Assembly: GCA_963847965.1 (NCBI GenBank)
Contig: CAWKCG010000055.1
Coordinates: 1-64,000, forward strand
Length of the DNA: 64,000 nucleotides
Origin: Palsa-504 sp963847965
GTDB taxonomy: Bacteria > Actinomycetota > Actinomycetes > Streptosporangiales > Streptosporangiaceae
Direction of reading: 5' to 3'
Positions 8,869 through 17,235 of this stretch are shown piece after piece; position 1 is the stretch's first letter, and every line of letters begins with the position of its first letter. The translations under genes were made by a program, and so were the position numbers. The notes under the pieces are model-generated. The model was not told the origin of the DNA and did no database searches. It saw only the letters and a list, made by a program, of their open reading frames with translations.

Positions 8869-10076
8869 TGCGACAGGCCGCCGCTCCCGGCCGGGCTCAG
8901 GACGGCTCCCTGCTGCTGGCCGGCGGCCGCGTGGTGACGCCGGAGGGCGTGCTGGACCCCGGCTGGATCCACGTGACCGGCAGCCTGATCGGCGCGGTCG
9001 GTCCCGGCGACGCGCCTGACCAGATGGCGCAGAGACTTCCCCTCACCGACCTGCGCGGGCGGTGGGTGCTCCCGGGCTTCGTCGACGTGCACGTCCACGG
9101 CGGCGGCGGCACGTCCTTCACCGAGGGATCGGCTGACGACGCGAGGAACGCCGCCGCGTTTCACCGCGGGCACGGCAGCACGACCATGCTGGCCAGCCTG
9201 GTCACCGCGCCGCTCGCCGAGCTAGAAGCCCGCGCCGCCATGCTGGCCGGCCTGGCCGATGAGGGCATCATCGCCGGCGTGCACCTGGAGGGGCCGTTCC
9301 TTTCCGCAGCCCGGTGCGGCGCGCAGGACCCGCGGCACATGCTCGCCCCTGACGTGGCCGTCTTCGAGCGCCTGCACGCCGCGGCCCGCGGGCACCTGCG
9401 GGTCATCACCCTGGCCCCCGAACTGCCGGGCGCCGCGGCGGTGATCCGCGCCGCGGCCGGGGCCGGCGTGACGGTCGCGGTCGGGCATACCGACGCCACC
9501 GCCGAGGTCACGTCGGCGGCCGTGGACGCCGGCGCGACCCACGCGACCCACCTGTTCAACGGCATGCGGCCGTGGCATCACCGCGCGCCGGGCGCCGCCG
9601 GTGCCCTGCTCGACCGGGACGAGGTGACCTGCGAGATCGTCGCCGACGGCGTGCACCTGCACGACATGACCGTCCGCCTGGCGGCCCGCGCCGCCGGCCC
9701 GGGCCGTCTGGTCCTGGTCACCGACGCGATGGCGGCGGCCGGGATGCCGGATGGCAGCTACCGGCTCGGCTCGCAGTGGGTGGACGTGGCCGGGGGAGTG
9801 GCGCGCCTGGCCGACGGGGCCGGGAACCCCGGCGCGATCGCCGGCTCGACCGCGACGATGGCCGCCGTCGTCCGGCACGCGGTGGCGGCAGGAGTGCCGG
9901 TGCCCGAGGCGGCCGCTGCGGCGAGCACCAACCCGGCTCGCGTGCTCGGCCTCGGCGACCGCACCGGCGCGCTGCGCCCCGGCCTGGCCGCGGACCTGGT
10001 GGTGTGCGACGATGAGTTCCGCCTCACCGGCGTGATGCGGCACGGACGGTGGCCGCCGGGATTTCCGGCGGGGTAA
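8868..10076 (+). CDS. nagA: N-acetylglucosamine-6-phosphate deacetylase
   Basis: 402-residue amidohydrolase that removes the acetyl group from N-acetylglucosamine- or N-acetylgalactosamine-6-phosphate in the cytoplasm. Seen: H75-V-H77 in the first strand motif, metal-binding E141 in HLEGPF, H207 in GHTDA, H228 in THLFNGM, and the catalytic acid D286 in VTDAM. Length matches the family. The ATG at 8868 overlaps the isomerase stop codon by one base. With the isomerase and the DeoR gene upstream it forms a short amino-sugar salvage locus; no PTS or ABC uptake genes are adjacent. It converges on the P450 gene, whose stop lies 3 bp away. Confidence 0.92.
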   Translation: MRQAAAPGRAQDGSLLLAGGRVVTPEGVLDPGWIHVTGSLIGAVGPGDAPDQMAQRLPLTDLRGRWVLPGFVDVHVHGGGGTSFTEGSADDARNAAAFHRGHGSTTMLASLVTAPLAELEARAAMLAGLADEGIIAGVHLEGPFLSAARCGAQDPRHMLAPDVAVFERLHAAARGHLRVITLAPELPGAAAVIRAAAGAGVTVAVGHTDATAEVTSAAVDAGATHATHLFNGMRPWHHRAPGAAGALLDRDEVTCEIVADGVHLHDMTVRLAARAAGPGRLVLVTDAMAAAGMPDGSYRLGSQWVDVAGGVARLADGAGNPGAIAGSTATMAAVVRHAVAAGVPVPEAAAAASTNPARVLGLGDRTGALRPGLAADLVVCDDEFRLTGVMRHGRWPPGFPAG

Positions 10077-10079
10077 GGG

Positions 10080-11360
10080 TCAGGCCGCGGGGAGGCCTGC
10101 CGGGCTCGCGGTTGATGGCCGGGTCGGCGCGGGCAGGCCCGCCTTCACCGGCAGGTGCAGCGGTCCGCGGATCGTCGTAGTCTTGCGCCGCTGGATGGGT
10201 CCGGCCACGGTCAGCCCCGGCATCCGCTCGGCCAGCGTCCGCAGCGCGATGGTGGCCTCGAGCCGGGCCAGCGGCTGTCCCAGGCAGTAGTGGATGCCGC
10301 TGGAGAACGCGAGGTGCTCGGCCACGGCCTCACGGTGGATGTTGAACTCGCCCGGCTCGGCGTAGACCTCGGGGTCGCGGTTCGCGCCCCCGATCAGCGT
10401 CCACACGCGCTGGCCCGGGCGGAGGGTCTGGCCTTCGAGGTCCAGCGGTTCCAGCGCCACCCGGTCGGTGAGCTGGACCGGCGGGTCGTAGCGCAGCGTC
10501 TCCTCGACCGCCCTGGCCGCCAGGGCCTGCGGGTCGGCGCACAGGTCCTGCCACTGCTCGCGGTGGCCGAGCAGGGCCAGCACGCAGTTACCGATCAGGT
10601 TGACCGTGGTCTCGAACCCGGCGATCAGCAGCATCACGCACATCGGCAGCATCTCGGCCGGCTTGACCTGATCGCCTTCGGCCGCGACCATCCGGCTGAT
10701 GATGTCGTCGGCCGGTTCCCGGCGCCGCAGTTCGAAGAGGTTCTCGAACAGCCGGTCCAGCTTGACCTGGTTGGCCTGCAATTCGCTGGCGTGCCGCAGC
10801 GACTTGATGCCGTCCAGCGCGGGGCCGAGGACCGCGCCGTACTGCGCGAAGGCGGCCGCGTCCGCGTCGGGGACGCCGAGCAGGTCGGTGATGACCGCGA
10901 TCGGCAGCGGCGCGGCCAGCGCGGAGACCAGGTCGAACTCACCGCTCGCGGCCGCCCGGTCCAGCAGGTCCCCGACCGTGCGCTCGATCCGTTCGCCGTA
11001 GCCGGCCACCGCTTTCGGGCTGAACGCCGGCAGCGCGAACCGGCGCAGCCGGGTGTGATCCGGCGGGTTCATCGTCAGGAAGGACGCGTCGAGGTCTTCC
11101 TCCGCGTGAACGCCGAACCGGCGGTTGCGCAGCACCGAGTCGCACACCCGGTGGCTGGTGCTCATCCAGTTACCCAGGCGGGTCGGCACCAGCGTGCCGC
11201 TGGCCCGGATCCGCTCGTAGATCGGGTAGGGATCGGCCCGTCCCTGGCGCTGGTAGAGCAGCGCCATCGGGTCCCGCCTGAGATGCCCGGCGTAGGCGAC
11301 TGTGGCCCGCTGCCGGTACAGGCGGGCGGCGAACGCGGCGGCGCGGCCGACCTCGCTCAT
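10080..11360 (-). CDS. cytochrome P450
   Basis: Soluble haem-thiolate monooxygenase, 426 residues, read leftwards from ATG 11360 with a strong AAGGAGGA. Seen: I-helix AGFETT (247-252; Glu replaces the more usual acid-Thr arrangement by one position), ExxR as EETLR (286-290), and haem loop FSSGIHYCLG with the cysteine ligand C359. No membrane anchor is visible, as is normal for bacterial P450s. No ferredoxin or reductase gene is adjacent, so electrons must come from elsewhere. It follows the tetR gene by 10 bp, so the two form an operon and TetR probably controls the P450. The substrate cannot be read from sequence. Confidence 0.92.
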   Translation of the reverse strand: MSEVGRAAAFAARLYRQRATVAYAGHLRRDPMALLYQRQGRADPYPIYERIRASGTLVPTRLGNWMSTSHRVCDSVLRNRRFGVHAEEDLDASFLTMNPPDHTRLRRFALPAFSPKAVAGYGERIERTVGDLLDRAAASGEFDLVSALAAPLPIAVITDLLGVPDADAAAFAQYGAVLGPALDGIKSLRHASELQANQVKLDRLFENLFELRRREPADDIISRMVAAEGDQVKPAEMLPMCVMLLIAGFETTVNLIGNCVLALLGHREQWQDLCADPQALAARAVEETLRYDPPVQLTDRVALEPLDLEGQTLRPGQRVWTLIGGANRDPEVYAEPGEFNIHREAVAEHLAFSSGIHYCLGQPLARLEATIALRTLAERMPGLTVAGPIQRRKTTTIRGPLHLPVKAGLPAPTRPSTASPAGLPAA

Positions 11361-11370
11361 GGTTCCTCCT

Positions 11371-11946
11371 TCACGCTGGGGGTCTCGCGCCGAGGCCGTG
11401 CAGGAACGTGCCGAGCGCGAGGCCCGGTGCGTCCAGCGGGGCCAGCTTGCCGAGCACGACCGACTCGGCCGCCACATAGACGATCGAGTAGAGCGCCTGC
11501 AGCAGCCACCAGTCCGGGACGCCGGCGGCGAGCGAGCCGAGGTCCTGAGCCCGCTTGACCACGGCCAGACAGCGAGTCTCCACCGCGAGCCAGCGCTCGC
11601 CGAGTTCGCTGATGTGGTCGAAGGCCGGGGTGCGCCACAGGAACCCCATTTGCGGCCCGATCGGGATCATCGCGGCGACCAGCGCCCGCAGACCGCCGTC
11701 GGGGTCGTCTCTGTCGTCCACCCCGGCGACCGCCTGCTCCCACAGGTCGATGGCCCGGTGCCCGACCGCGCGCAGCAGGTCGTCGCGGGTGGCGTAGTGC
11801 TTGTGCAGAGTAGTACGCCCGATCCCGGCCGCCTGGGCCACCTCGGCCAGCGACGCCGCCGGGTCCGCGACCAGGACCTCAGCCGCGATATCCAGCAGTG
11901 ACGGCCTCACCCTCCGGCGCGGCGCGGCGACGGTGTGAACACTCAT
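11371..11946 (-). CDS. TetR-family transcriptional regulator
   Basis: 191 residues from ATG 11946. N-terminal TetR HTH at residues 12-55: LLDIAAEVL, then SLAEVAQAAGIGRTTLHKHY, a typical recognition helix. The C-terminal ligand-binding half is helical and unconserved, as usual. It is the first gene of a two-gene operon with the P450 gene. An inverted repeat, TGAACA-CTCA-TGTTCA, covers its own start codon, and related half-sites follow upstream, which points to autorepression. An in-frame ATG at 11982 is possible but would lie within the repeats. Confidence 0.85.
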   Translation of the reverse strand: MSVHTVAAPRRRVRPSLLDIAAEVLVADPAASLAEVAQAAGIGRTTLHKHYATRDDLLRAVGHRAIDLWEQAVAGVDDRDDPDGGLRALVAAMIPIGPQMGFLWRTPAFDHISELGERWLAVETRCLAVVKRAQDLGSLAAGVPDWWLLQALYSIVYVAAESVVLGKLAPLDAPGLALGTFLHGLGARPPA

Positions 11947-11990
11947 GTTCAGGATGCTACTAAGATGTTCCAAACACGTCAATGATGTTC
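11936..11990 (-). promoter_or_regulatory. candidate TetR operator array at the tetR start
   Basis: A perfect 6-4-6 inverted repeat TGAACA-CTCA-TGTTCA occupies 11936-11951. ATGTTC recurs at 11945, 11965 and 11985, exactly 20 bp apart, two helical turns. A second short inverted repeat TGTT-CCA-AACA lies at 11966-11976. The regular spacing ahead of a tetR gene is best explained as operator sites. Confidence 0.5.
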
Positions 11991-12085
11991 ATCTCGTTCG
12001 GCGGACTGCTGCTCCTAGCTGTTCGAGGTGAGTCTTCAGCCTGTTGAGAGACGGCGGAGAAGATCGGGATGCACACTGAGTTGCC

Positions 12086-12814
12086 ATGTCCTTTCTGAAG
12101 CCGCGCCACTGGCTGAGGTGGCTTATCGGGTCCGTCATCGTCCTGGCCATTCTGGCCGTGGCCGGGCCGTTCATCTATATTCACTTCTTCGACGGCAGCA
12201 CCCCGGCCCCGCTGTCGCTGTCGGCGCCGGGCACCTCGGCGACTACGCCAGGGACAAGCCCGGCCACCAGCGCCGCCGCGGCCGACGGACCGGTGGCCGG
12301 CACCTGGACCGTCGGCTCAGGCTCGGTGGTCGGCTACCGGGTCAACGAGGTGCTGCTCGGGCAGAGCGCCACCGCGGTCGGCCGCAGCACGTCGGTCTCC
12401 GGGCACCTGGTGATCAACGGGACGACGGTCACCGCAGCGACGTTCAGCGTGCCGATGGGCACGATTCACAGCGACAAGAGCCAGCGCGACGCGCAGTTCG
12501 ACGGGCGGATCATGGACGTGGCTGCGTACCCCACCGGGACGTTCACGCTGACCGCCCCGATCAGCCTCGCACCGCTGCCCGCCGCCGGGGCGATCACGTC
12601 ATTCACCGCACACGGGAGCCTGACGCTGCACGGCACCACCCGGGCGGTGACGTTCACGCTCACCGCCGAACGCAAGGGCGCCCAGATCGAGGTCGTCGGC
12701 CACATCCCGGTCGTCTTCGCTGATTACAACATCGCCAACCCGAGCTTCGCCGGCTTTGTCACCACGCAGGATCACGGCCAGCTCGAGTTCCTGCTCGTTC
12801 TTCACCAGGTCTAA
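12086..12814 (+). CDS. YceI-family protein with N-terminal membrane anchor
   Basis: 242 residues. One transmembrane helix at about 11-33 (WLIGSVIVLAILAVAGPFIYI), a Ser/Thr/Ala/Pro-rich linker at 38-66, then a YceI lipocalin-like beta barrel: GTWTVGSGSVVGYRV, the central DAQFDGRIMDVAAYPTGTF, and LTLHGTTRAVTF. YceI proteins bind polyisoprenoid lipids; the anchor places the barrel outside the cell membrane. It is transcribed away from tetR, with about 140 bp between them. Start ATG 12086 has no strong Shine-Dalgarno, but the helix follows immediately, which supports it. Confidence 0.82.
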   Translation: MSFLKPRHWLRWLIGSVIVLAILAVAGPFIYIHFFDGSTPAPLSLSAPGTSATTPGTSPATSAAAADGPVAGTWTVGSGSVVGYRVNEVLLGQSATAVGRSTSVSGHLVINGTTVTAATFSVPMGTIHSDKSQRDAQFDGRIMDVAAYPTGTFTLTAPISLAPLPAAGAITSFTAHGSLTLHGTTRAVTFTLTAERKGAQIEVVGHIPVVFADYNIANPSFAGFVTTQDHGQLEFLLVLHQV

Positions 12815-12838
12815 CCGCAGGGTGCCCGGCCGCCCGGT

Positions 12839-13534
12839 TCAGCCCAGGTCGCGGACGGAGCCGGTGAGCTGGCCGGTCGACGCGCGGACCTCGCAGACGA
12901 CGGTGCGGACGCCCGCCTGCCACGCCGCCTGATCCGGGTAGAAGTACTCCTGGGCGAGCCCGGCGTTCGCGAGCTGCGGGCCGACGTAGCCCGCGATCCT
13001 GCTCAAGCAGCCGTTGTTCGCCTCGCTCTGGACGGCCGCGTCGCCGGGCCAAGACGGCGCCGTAAGGGAGAACGTGGCGAACACTTCGCCATCGTGGGGT
13101 GTCGCGCAAGAAAGGACCGTGACAGATAGTCCGTTCGGCGATGAATTAAGGCAATCGCCCGGCCGCAGGCTGAATACGGCGGCCAGGTGATACTGGATAA
13201 CGGTCTTCGGCCGGAAGCCGTGAGTGGCTACCGCGAGGGCACCCACGGCCGCGCCGGCCAGCACGATGAGGCCGAAGATCACGGCGGCTACCGCGAGCCG
13301 GCTCGTGCCGCGGGCCGGTCCGGTACCGGAGGCGGGCTGCTCAGGGGCGGGCTCGGGGTCGGCGACCGCGAGCGCGTTCTCGTCCCCGGTGTCCTCGGTG
13401 TCCCCGGTGTCCGCGGCCTCCGCGGCCTCCGGGGTCGGGTCCGGTTCTGGCGGCTCCGGTTCAGTTGGCTCAGGAACTGATCCCTCAGTTGGCTCAGGAA
13501 CTGATCCCTCAGTCAGCCCCGCAGGCGCGGCCAT
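12839..13534 (-). CDS. single-pass membrane protein with septum-formation-type domain
   Basis: 231 residues from ATG 13534, which has GGAGGG four to five bases upstream; ATG 13555 lacks a site. Residues 1-75 are an acidic Pro/Glu/Thr-rich cytoplasmic tail that begins with a direct duplication (GSVPEPTE twice, 27-bp repeat at about 13464-13515). A transmembrane helix follows at about 80-103 (LAVAAVIFGLIVLAGAAVGAL). The outer part has LRPGDCLNS, LSCATPHDGEVFATF and several cysteines, the pattern of the actinobacterial Septum_form domain. A role at the envelope or septum is plausible only by family. Confidence 0.65.
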   Translation of the reverse strand: MAAPAGLTEGSVPEPTEGSVPEPTEPEPPEPDPTPEAAEAADTGDTEDTGDENALAVADPEPAPEQPASGTGPARGTSRLAVAAVIFGLIVLAGAAVGALAVATHGFRPKTVIQYHLAAVFSLRPGDCLNSSPNGLSVTVLSCATPHDGEVFATFSLTAPSWPGDAAVQSEANNGCLSRIAGYVGPQLANAGLAQEYFYPDQAAWQAGVRTVVCEVRASTGQLTGSVRDLG

Positions 13535-13747
13535 CCGCCCTCCCTCGTGCGCCATTGCCCGCCACGTCCGGTCCCCTAAACCGGCCCTGCGCCGGACGGC
13601 GCACGCTCGGCGTCGCGACGTGCGCCATTAGTTGCAGTAGTTCCCCTGGAACGTATACCCACACATGGGGATATAGAGCCTCGGGGTGCCGTTATGGCGC
13701 CGGCGACGCCAGCCAGGGCGGGTGCTGGCCGGCAGTACCCTGGCGAG

Positions 13748-13942
13748 GTGCGGGTGACGGCATTCTGGGACCGGATGAGGGCGCAGTTCGGCGAGGTATA
13801 CGCGCAGAGCCTGGCCAAGGATTACGTATTCGCCAGCCTGGGCGATCGCACGGTCGAGCAGGCCCTCGCCGACGGGGTGGAGGTCAAGGTCGTCTGGCGC
13901 GCGGTCAGCGAAGAGTTCGACGTGCCGGAAAGGCTCCGCTGA
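13748..13942 (+). CDS. DUF3046 protein
   Basis: Small soluble protein of 64 residues, start GTG 13748 chosen because the family begins at xRxTxFWDRM. Seen: FWDRMRAQFGEVYAQSLAKD, LGDRTVEQALADGV, KVVWRAVSEEFDVP. Established: DUF3046 is an actinobacterial family of unknown function that commonly sits just upstream of recA, as here, with one divergent gene between. Its conservation with recA has never been explained, to my knowledge. No strong ribosome site is visible. Confidence 0.85.
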   Translation: MRVTAFWDRMRAQFGEVYAQSLAKDYVFASLGDRTVEQALADGVEVKVVWRAVSEEFDVPERLR

Positions 13943-13955
13943 GCGGGCCCGGCGG

Positions 13956-14360
13956 CTAACGGCGGCCGAGGCTCTTCGGCGTGGTGATCTTGTCCGCGGC
14001 GATCTTGAGTATGATCCGCCCCTGCGGGCCGATGGGGTTGCGGTAGTCCGTGCCCACGTACTTGCGGGACAGCTCGTCGATGTGCTCGCGGGCCTCGTCG
14101 CCGCCGACGGTCTCGACCACATGCCCGCGGACCTCGGCCCAGTCCCAGGCGTGGTCGCCGTGAATCAGCACGGTGATGCGCGGATCGCGCGCGACGTTCC
14201 TGGCCTTCTGCCGCTGCGGTTCGGTATTCACCAGGACGTGCTCGCCGTCGGTGTCGATCCAGGTGAACAGCGCCTGCGGCTGCCCGCTCGGCATCAAGGT
14301 CACCACGGTGGCCAGGTTCTTGCCCTTGGCCAGCCGGATCACGTCCTCGTCGAGCGGCAT
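13956..14360 (-). CDS. PPOX-class split-barrel protein (probable F420-dependent)
   Basis: 134 residues, read leftwards from ATG 14360 with GAGGAG upstream. It has the split beta-barrel pattern of pyridoxamine-phosphate-oxidase-like proteins: LATVVTLMPSGQPQALFTW, then DGEHVLVNTEPQRQKARNVARDP, ITVLIHG and WAEVRGHVVET. Small actinobacterial members like this usually bind F420 rather than FMN. The reaction (a reduction of an unknown substrate) cannot be deduced. It lies between DUF3046 (13 bp, convergent) and the recA control region. Confidence 0.8.
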   Translation of the reverse strand: MPLDEDVIRLAKGKNLATVVTLMPSGQPQALFTWIDTDGEHVLVNTEPQRQKARNVARDPRITVLIHGDHAWDWAEVRGHVVETVGGDEAREHIDELSRKYVGTDYRNPIGPQGRIILKIAADKITTPKSLGRR

Positions 14361-14814
14361 CGGAAATCTCCTCGCGTTGGTAGGCCCTGCGTTCGGGCGG
14401 TGGCTCGGCTCTTGCCGATGCTAACGGTGACGCCCGGCCCGGCGCTGCGCCGGTCCTCAGAGCCGGGGTCAGGCCCAGGTTCGGTGACCGTCGTGACCGT
14501 CCCGATCGTGCCGTCGCCGTGGGCCTGACCGAAGTTTTCGCAGAATTTCAGGCGGTCTTCGGCGTGTCGTCGGTGGTCGAATACACGTTCGCTCTATAGT
14601 AGGCATGTGAGCGTGATCTCCGGCACCGTTGCCGAAAGGCCGCGGTCACGGGATCTCCGCGGACCGGCCGCGCGGCGCCCCGCCAGAAATGTCAGAGGGG
14701 GCGCGTAGCTTGTCCACGATGAACCGCCCGGGATGACCGGCGGGATCACGACTCAGACGACCTGGGCGGTGCGGGAGGTGCCCGCAGGCCCTTAACTCCG
14801 GCAGGGAGTCCTCA
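14361..14814 (+). promoter_or_regulatory. recA control region with LexA-type SOS box, -10 box and long leader
   Basis: TCGAATACACGTTCGC at 14577-14592 matches the actinobacterial LexA box (TCGAAC-N4-GTTCGA) at all but two positions. TATAGT at 14595-14600, three bases after it, is a good -10 box, so LexA would cover the promoter. The predicted leader is about 210 nt, with GC-rich potential hairpins around 14640-14690; I see no known riboswitch. The part from 14361 to 14576 shows nothing else recognisable. Confidence 0.7.
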
Positions 14815-17226
14815 ATGGCAGCAAACGGCAAGCCGAGTCCCGAGCGCGCAGGCGACAGGGAGAAGGCCCTGGAGACTGCTCTCCTCCAGATCGAGCGGCA
14901 GTTCGGCAAGGGCTCGGTCATGCGCCTCGGCGAGGAGACGCGGGAACCGGTGGAGGTAATCCCGACCGGTTCGATCGCCCTGGACGTGGCGCTGGGCCTC
15001 GGCGGCCTCCCGCGCGGCCGCATCGTCGAGATATACGGACCGGAAAGCAGCGGGAAGTGCGCCACGGCGGACACCTATGTGTGGTCCGATCGAGGGCTTG
15101 AGACGATAGCCGAGATCTTCGAGCGCGCGGGCATGAAGGCGAGTTGTACGTCACGCGTCACCGACGTCAGCGAGTCCGGTATCCGCCTCGTCAACGAGAA
15201 GGGCGAACTCGAGATCGTCGCCGGACTGACGCACAACAACCGCAAGCCGGTCCTCCGCCTGAAGTTGCGTTCTGGCCGGACCGTCAGTGTCACTCACAAT
15301 CACCCGCTCCGTGTTGTCAGCGACCGCGGGTTCATCGTGTGGCGCAATGCCGGGGACGTGCACATGGGTGACACGGTCGTCTCCGCCGAGTTCGGCGCCG
15401 TGGCGGCTGCGGCAGGTGACGGGCTCAGCGAGGACGAGGCCGTCCTGCTCGGGTATCTCGTCGCAGAAGGAACCCTTTGCATCAGGACCGCCGTCCGTTT
15501 CACCAACTGGGATCCCGAGGTGAGCGGAGAGTTCACCCGGCTCATAGAGCACATCGCCGGAATCCCGGTTCGCAACTACGGTAATAAAGAGTTCGCCGTC
15601 TATGGCAAGAAAATCCGGGAGCGGTTCGCACAAGAATACGGTCTCGACTACGTGAAGGCGGCAGACAAGAAGGTTCCCGCTTGCGTCCGTACAGCCGGGC
15701 ACAAGGCGCAGCGTGCCTTCCTCTCGGCGCTCTTCGAGGGCGACGGGTGGATTGACCCTTCATCGACGATCGGGTTGGGTACAGCGTCAGAGGAACTGGC
15801 GCGGCAGGTCCAGTTGATGCTCTACGGACTCGGAATCCCGGCGACCGTCTCATCGAAGTACAACGCGAAATACGAGCGTGACTACTGGTCGGTGGCGGTG
15901 AATCCCGCAGTAGTAGGCCGATTCCTGTCCGAAGTAGGATTCCGCTCCGCCCGCCGGAGGGCACAAGTCGAGAAGTGCTTCAAGGCATCCCCTCGGGACC
16001 CGCAGTTCGAAAACATCCCGCACCTGTCCGGCCTGCTCCGGGACCTGCGCGACGACTGCGGCGGCGACAGGGGATTCGACAGGGTGGCGGGCGATCTCTT
16101 CCGCCGCGACATAGATCTCTCGTGCTCTCGGCAGCGCCTAGCGAAAATCGTCGAGTGGTGCGACCGGCAGGAAGACCGGTTCTCGGAGGGGGCCAAGACG
16201 ATCGTGGCTTACCTGCGGGTACTCTCGGCGCTGCCGTACACCTATGAGGAGGTGGTCGCGGTCGAGGATGCGGGGCTTCAGCCGACCTTCAACGTGGTCC
16301 TCCCTCATACCCACAGTTTCATCGCCAATGGAATGCTCTCCCACAACACGACCGTGGCGTTGCATGCCGTGGCGAACGCCCAGAAGGCGGGCGGCATCGC
16401 GGCATTTATCGACGCCGAGCACGCACTGGACCCGGACTATGCCAAGAACCTTGGCGTGGACACCGACGCACTTCTCGTGTCTCAACCGGATACCGGTGAG
16501 CAGGCGCTAGAGATCGCCGACATGCTCATCCGCTCTGGAGCTATCGACATCGTCGTCATCAACTCGGTCGCCGCGCTCGTCCCGAAGGCGGAGATCGAAG
16601 GCGAAATGGGGGACAGCCACGTCGGCCTCCAGGCACGCCTCATGTCCCAAGCCCTCCGCAAGATCACCGGCGCGCTAAACCAGACTAAGACCACCGCGAT
16701 TTTTATTAATCAGCTTCGGGAGAAGGTAGGAGTTCTTTTCGGCTCGCCCGAAACGACTACAGGCGGAAAGGCGCTTAAATTCTATGCTACTATCCGCCTC
16801 GACGTCCGGCGAATCGAAACTCTTAAGGACGGGACAGAGGCGGTCGGTAACAGAACAAAGATAAAAGTGGTAAAGAATAAAATGGCGCCACCTTTCAAAA
16901 GCGCCGAGATGGATATCATATATGGAATAGGAATTAGCCGCGAAGGCAGCCTTATCGACCTCGGCGTGGAGCAGGGCATCGTGCGCAAGTCCGGCGCCTG
17001 GTACACCTACGAAGGCGACCAGCTCGGCCAGGGCAAGGAAAACGCCCGCAACTTCCTGCGCGAAAACGATGACATAGCCGACGAGATCGAGAAGCGGATC
17101 AAGGAGAAGCTCGGCATCGGCCCGCGCCTCGACGCGGACGTCGCGCCCAGCAGGCCCGCTCCCGGCGGCAACGGGTCTGGCACGCCGCGGAACCTCACCG
17201 TCCCGCCGGTGGCGCGGCCGAGCTAG
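14815..17226 (+). CDS. recA: RecA recombinase precursor interrupted by an intein
   Basis: 803-residue precursor; host RecA is 373 residues (N-extein 1-81, C-extein 512-803), a normal length. RecA binds single-stranded DNA, catalyses strand exchange and triggers LexA cleavage. Seen: QIERQFGKGSVMRLGE, then the Walker A motif GPESSGK broken after K81 by the intein and resumed as TTVALHAV; IAFIDAEHALDP, VINSVAALVPKAEIEGEMGD, FINQLREKVGV and SPETTTGGKALKFYA follow. Because the break separates Lys from Thr in the P-loop, unspliced precursor cannot bind ATP. ATG 14815 has GGGAG seven bases upstream. Codons from about 16690 to 16940 are AT-rich (115 G+C in 240 bases from 16681), quite unlike the gene's ends. 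recX follows 9 bp after the stop. Confidence 0.95.
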   Translation: MAANGKPSPERAGDREKALETALLQIERQFGKGSVMRLGEETREPVEVIPTGSIALDVALGLGGLPRGRIVEIYGPESSGKCATADTYVWSDRGLETIAEIFERAGMKASCTSRVTDVSESGIRLVNEKGELEIVAGLTHNNRKPVLRLKLRSGRTVSVTHNHPLRVVSDRGFIVWRNAGDVHMGDTVVSAEFGAVAAAAGDGLSEDEAVLLGYLVAEGTLCIRTAVRFTNWDPEVSGEFTRLIEHIAGIPVRNYGNKEFAVYGKKIRERFAQEYGLDYVKAADKKVPACVRTAGHKAQRAFLSALFEGDGWIDPSSTIGLGTASEELARQVQLMLYGLGIPATVSSKYNAKYERDYWSVAVNPAVVGRFLSEVGFRSARRRAQVEKCFKASPRDPQFENIPHLSGLLRDLRDDCGGDRGFDRVAGDLFRRDIDLSCSRQRLAKIVEWCDRQEDRFSEGAKTIVAYLRVLSALPYTYEEVVAVEDAGLQPTFNVVLPHTHSFIANGMLSHNTTVALHAVANAQKAGGIAAFIDAEHALDPDYAKNLGVDTDALLVSQPDTGEQALEIADMLIRSGAIDIVVINSVAALVPKAEIEGEMGDSHVGLQARLMSQALRKITGALNQTKTTAIFINQLREKVGVLFGSPETTTGGKALKFYATIRLDVRRIETLKDGTEAVGNRTKIKVVKNKMAPPFKSAEMDIIYGIGISREGSLIDLGVEQGIVRKSGAWYTYEGDQLGQGKENARNFLRENDDIADEIEKRIKEKLGIGPRLDADVAPSRPAPGGNGSGTPRNLTVPPVARPS
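15058..16347 (+). mobile_element. RecA intein with LAGLIDADG homing endonuclease (430 residues)
   Basis: Protein-splicing element, precursor residues 82-511. Seen: first residue Cys82; block B RTVSVTHNH with T160-x-x-H163; two LAGLIDADG helices, LLGYLVAEG (211-219, acid E218) and FLSALFEGDGW (302-312, acid D310); block F/G ending SFIANGMLSHN with H510-N511. The +1 extein residue is Thr512, an accepted nucleophile, so all residues for standard splicing are present. Both endonuclease acids are kept, so the element may still home. The site is GPESSGK^TT, about 170 residues upstream of the site used by the M. tuberculosis RecA intein (after residue 251). Confidence 0.93.
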
Positions 17227-17235
17227 TAGCTGGAA

